Source of the DNA: Clostridia bacterium
GTDB lineage: Bacteria; Bacillota; Clostridia; Oscillospirales; CAG-272
Assembly: GCA_017412675.1 (NCBI GenBank)
Contig: JAFPWV010000016.1
Span: forward strand, 1-35,683
Direction: 5' to 3'
Length of the DNA stretch: 35,683 nucleotides
In this document: one piece after another, positions 33,182 through 35,683 of the stretch
Position numbering within the stretch: the first letter of the stretch is position 1
How the letters are laid out: every line of letters starts with the position of its first letter
Notes under the pieces: generated by a model
Database searches by the model: none
Seen by the model: only the letters and a program-made list of their open reading frames with translations
What the model was told of the DNA's origin: nothing
Translations under genes and position numbers: made by a program

Positions 33182-34046
33182 AAAACTTATCCTCGAGCTT
33201 CTCACGCTGATCTTTTGGTATGCTCAAAGCATCCATCGCCTGTTCCATTGTCCAATTCATGTTTGCCATCAATTTTTTTACAGAGTTAACAAGAGTGTTC
33301 TCTTCTCCTTCTCTCCGTCCGTCTTCCTTGAACAGTTCCATCTGCTCGGCTTCGTTGTATTCTGTCAGTAACATTCCTTTCACCTCCGCTCGATGTGCCT
33401 CCAGAAAAGGCTTGATCACAAAATCGTTCGGCATTTCGTTTATCGCTTTGTCTATCGCGCTGCTCATACCGGTTTCATCGTGGGATGTGTTGTTCTTCCG
33501 AACCTCCTCGACCAGCCATGCGTATTCCCTGAGCGGCTTGCAGGCGTTCAGCAGTTCCTGATTCCTTCCGAAATTCACGTTCAGCATCCGCACTCTGACT
33601 TCAATATCGGATTCTGCTCCTTTAGGGAAGGAATCACTCAGATAGAGCATCTTCTCGTCCGGCTGATCCTTCCTTCCGTTATAGAAGACGACAAGCTTAG
33701 GGACCGGGAGTTTCAAAAGTTCGCTCCCGTATTTGTTCAGCTTCCGCTCTTTCACAAATTTTTCATAAAGATTGCCCGCGTACTGGAGCAGTCTCAGCGG
33801 TATATTCGGATTATAAGTGGACTGCTGCTCGTATAGCGTCATAGCGTCCGCGATCAGGAAGGACACATCGTTGTGCATCCCAAGATACATGACTTCCCGA
33901 ATCGTGGTGATCTCAATCACGGACGGATCGGTGTATGCCGAACCGTTCACGGCGTTGTACAGACTCAACGTCCACGCTTTATTTTCTTCGCTTCCGAACA
34001 GAAAATTGAATAATCGATCCTTGTACTGTGGGTTGTCTGCAGACAT
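33180..34046 (-). CDS. Rpn family recombination-promoting nuclease / PD-(D/E)XK 'transposase'
   Basis: A 288-aa protein. The nuclease core shows DRLFNFLFGSEENK, the catalytic Asp region HNDVSFLIADAMTLYEQQS (PD-(D/E)XK with ExQ) and TYNPNIPLRLLQYAGNLYEKF, then LPVPKLVVFYNG. Members of the Rpn/YhgA superfamily promote recombination or act as toxic nucleases with antiphage effects. Its C-terminal tail after DGRREGEE (VNSVKKLMANMNWTMEQAM) differs from copies A and B. The ATG at 34046 is set by GGAGGAAGG. A perfect promoter lies at 34104-34132. The stop abuts the pseudogene copy B. Confidence 0.88.
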   Translation of the reverse strand: MSADNPQYKDRLFNFLFGSEENKAWTLSLYNAVNGSAYTDPSVIEITTIREVMYLGMHNDVSFLIADAMTLYEQQSTYNPNIPLRLLQYAGNLYEKFVKERKLNKYGSELLKLPVPKLVVFYNGRKDQPDEKMLYLSDSFPKGAESDIEVRVRMLNVNFGRNQELLNACKPLREYAWLVEEVRKNNTSHDETGMSSAIDKAINEMPNDFVIKPFLEAHRAEVKGMLLTEYNEAEQMELFKEDGRREGEENTLVNSVKKLMANMNWTMEQAMDALSIPKDQREKLEDKF

Positions 34047-34103
34047 TTTCCTTCCTCCATTGATCCAATGCAATCCGTTCTGAGCGGATACCTTTCCTTT
34101 TAT

Positions 34104-34132
34104 ATTATATCATAGCTTCCGCGATTTGTCAA
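34104..34132 (-). promoter_or_regulatory. promoter of the Rpn nuclease gene
   Basis: Perfect consensus on the minus strand: TTGACA (34132-34127), 17-nt spacer, TATAAT (34109-34104), about 58 nt upstream of the start codon. Confidence 0.85.
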
Positions 34133-34231
34133 TCGATTTCGGATTCTTTCGGACTCAACCGGCTTTGGCGTGGTTTCGGTGCGGAGAGGATAGTGAGGGA
34201 CGGTTCATCCCCCTCCGTATTTTTCCCGAAA

Positions 34232-34378
34232 TCAAACTTGCCGTTGTGCTGCATGGCTGTTTCTTTCCCGACACTCTTCGCACCGGGACTCATTCCCGCT
34301 GACGACGAAGAGGCACATGGTTCCCAATCCGATAAATCCCCCGAAAAAGAGTCCGACGAAAAACGCCGCCCAAATCAT
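34232..34378 (-). CDS. 48-aa small membrane protein (DUF3789-like)
   Basis: One membrane span (IWAAFFVGLFFGGFIGLGTM) followed by a short polar tail with CEEC. This resembles the tiny DUF3789-type proteins found in Clostridial mobile elements; function unknown. The start codon overlaps the stop of the upstream gene (TAATG) and GGAGGAG lies 6 nt upstream, so translation is coupled. Confidence 0.65.
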   Translation of the reverse strand: MIWAAFFVGLFFGGFIGLGTMCLFVVSGNESRCEECRERNSHAAQRQV

Positions 34379-34938
34379 TATTTCTCCTCCCTTATATGAC
34401 TTGTGTTTGTCACAGTGACGGACACACTTTGAAAGGTAAGGGCTTCCTTTACCTGATCGAACACATCCGCCACTTTACATTGATCACACCGAATATGGTA
34501 TCCTCGGAAACAGCACAGCTTGCAGGAGCGGTCGAAACTCCTTTGAGCCGTCTGTATATTCGAGGATTCCCTAAGGCGCGCAATTCCTTCTTCGATAAAC
34601 CGCATGATTTGACTCTCCCACTTCCCTTCTGATGAATTTTCCAAATCGCTTCTGTCTGGATTCAAAAACTCCATGCACTCATTCCTATGAATCAAGCCTA
34701 TAACAGCGGGCTGAATCACATCCCGCAGCGAGGAACAACAGGATAGATTCAGCCCCGAATTATAGGTTTGATTTAGGTTCGCAAAGGCACTTCCGGCCGC
34801 CGTGGTTTGGCTGCATAACTCCGCCATACCGATTCCCGTATATGGCAGGGCTTCCCTCCAGTCCTTGAGAGAGCGTGAGCAAGTATCATTATCCTCCATA
34901 CCGTCGTCGCGGACTGGTTTACCAACGCCAGCTTGCAT
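34378..34938 (-). CDS. cysteine-containing element protein of unknown function
   Basis: A 186-aa open frame, probably cytoplasmic. A C-terminal part with CKLCCFRGYHIRCDQCK (paired CxxC, possible zinc site) and the helical segment WESQIMRFIEEGIARLRES look like a genuine protein; the N-terminal part is less convincing. The ribosome binding site is weak (GGAA 3-4 nt before ATG 34938), so the true start may be internal. It is coupled to the 48-aa gene downstream. I recognise no family. Confidence 0.45.
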   Translation of the reverse strand: MQAGVGKPVRDDGMEDNDTCSRSLKDWREALPYTGIGMAELCSQTTAAGSAFANLNQTYNSGLNLSCCSSLRDVIQPAVIGLIHRNECMEFLNPDRSDLENSSEGKWESQIMRFIEEGIARLRESSNIQTAQRSFDRSCKLCCFRGYHIRCDQCKVADVFDQVKEALTFQSVSVTVTNTSHIREEK

Positions 34939-35119
34939 ATTTCCGTTGATCGCTCTGAGGTCGAACCCTCGTCTTCGCGGCGGATCCTGCTTCGCTCGAG
35001 TATGAATTACGTACCGGCAGTAACCTATTCAGTTGTCAACGAACAGTAAAGGTTTCTGGAAAAGATGCCTTCACTATACGCCGTTTTAGAGGGTGTTTTT
35101 CAGGGCAATTCATAAAAAG

Positions 35120-35557
35120 TTAACAAAGCTTTTTTCTGGCTTCTGCCAACGATTCCGAAATACTCTGCGGTTTCACACCTTCTCTCTTTGCGATCTCGTT
35201 TACAGATAAATGCTCGATGACAAGCATCCACAAACGACGAAACTGTTTTTCAGTGAGCCTATCCTTCCAGCACAGGAGGATGCTTCCTTCGTCCTCATTG
35301 CTTTCAGAAGCGAGAGTACCCTTATCCGCCATTACTTCTATATCCATAGTCAACGGGACAGTGTGGTTATCCTCTATGTGTTGTTTCTTTTCTATCTCGT
35401 GGTAGTTCTCGTCAGACCATTTTTTCCACCGCAGAAATTCTTCCTCGGAAAGAAATTCCTCGCAGGTCAAACGGTATGACTTTCCTTCGGCGTCTATGTA
35501 AACGATTGCTTCTTGGTCAAGTTTGTTGAGAGCGTAGTCGCTCTTTTTTCTATGCAT
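35120..35557 (-). CDS. sigma-70 region 4-like DNA-binding protein of the mobile element
   Basis: A 145-aa protein. The N-terminal part (VYIDAEGKSYRLTCEEFLSE) resembles a small sensor-like strand/helix seen in element-borne sigma-like proteins. The C-terminal 45 residues form a helix-turn-helix of the sigma region 4 type (LTEKQFRRLWMLVIEHLSVN, then EIAKREGVKPQSI). No region 2 is seen, so it is a regulator rather than a full sigma factor. The ATG at 35557 follows GGAGAAAGGA; the frame further upstream is not favoured. It may control the element genes. The gap 34939-35119 shows no feature. Confidence 0.7.
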   Translation of the reverse strand: MHRKKSDYALNKLDQEAIVYIDAEGKSYRLTCEEFLSEEEFLRWKKWSDENYHEIEKKQHIEDNHTVPLTMDIEVMADKGTLASESNEDEGSILLCWKDRLTEKQFRRLWMLVIEHLSVNEIAKREGVKPQSISESLAEARKKLC

Positions 35558-35683
35558 ATCCTTTCTCCGTTTCGTTTCAGAATTTGTTGTTGAATGCGAA
35601 ACGGAGAAGGTGGCGAACGGCAGCGCGAAACGGAAATATAGAGAAAAGCGCACATCGTCTGAAAGACGACACACGCTTGAGCA

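Overview
The window looks like the chromosome of a high-GC, gut-type Clostridia (Oscillospiraceae/Christensenellales-like Firmicute). Supporting signs are AGGAGG-type ribosome binding sites, sigma-A promoters with TTGACA/TATAAT boxes spaced 16-17 nt, a T-box leader, an ECF vitamin/amino-acid transporter, lipoproteins with LxxC-type lipoboxes, and tRNA genes without an encoded CCA. About the first 27.6 kb is GC-rich core or niche-adaptation DNA. From about 27.7 kb to the end the base composition falls sharply and the content is that of an integrated mobile island.

Region 1 (70-4549, +): tldD-pmbA(tldE) metalloprotease pair, tightly followed by two alpha/beta hydrolases. It ends in a hairpin terminator and a compact multi-hairpin intergenic element (4569-4790). 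Region 2 (4838-12149): carbohydrate scavenging. Two solute-binding lipoproteins (4838-6355 -, 8453-9958 +), a clan GH-A glycosidase (6595-8394), a BlaI/MecI-type repressor, a GH51 arabinofuranosidase and a small DUF6171-type Cys protein. Region 3 (12199-15636, +): a tryptophan T-box (specifier UGG) controls a complete ECF transporter, S component TrpP plus two ATPases plus EcfT, closed by a bidirectional terminator.

Region 4 (15638-25960, -): a promoter at 26006-26034 drives a GH92 alpha-mannosidase, a 1009-aa lipoprotein of unknown fold and a third solute-binding lipoprotein. Further downstream are a lipoprotein serpin, a small membrane-anchored protein and a beta-lactamase-fold serine hydrolase. 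A separate consensus promoter with an attenuator-like leader RNA (16327-16508) precedes two overlapping small membrane-protein genes of unknown function. Region 5 (26284-27630, -): CDF metal exporter, tRNA-Ala(GGC) and tRNA-Lys(CTT).

Region 6 (27656-35683): island. Two 3'-half fragments of tRNA-Asn mark the boundary. Next come a TnpX-like large serine recombinase, a small element protein, and three copies or remnants of an Rpn/PD-(D/E)XK 'transposase' nuclease gene with different C-terminal tails. An AT-rich three-gene operon lies between two of these remnants: GHKL ATPase, STAS-like protein and a one-pass membrane protein. Small element genes and a sigma-region-4-like regulator complete the window. 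The GHKL/STAS/membrane module between Rpn repeats is the best candidate for an undescribed (possibly defence-type) system. The leader RNA at 16327-16480 is the best candidate for an undescribed regulatory RNA.
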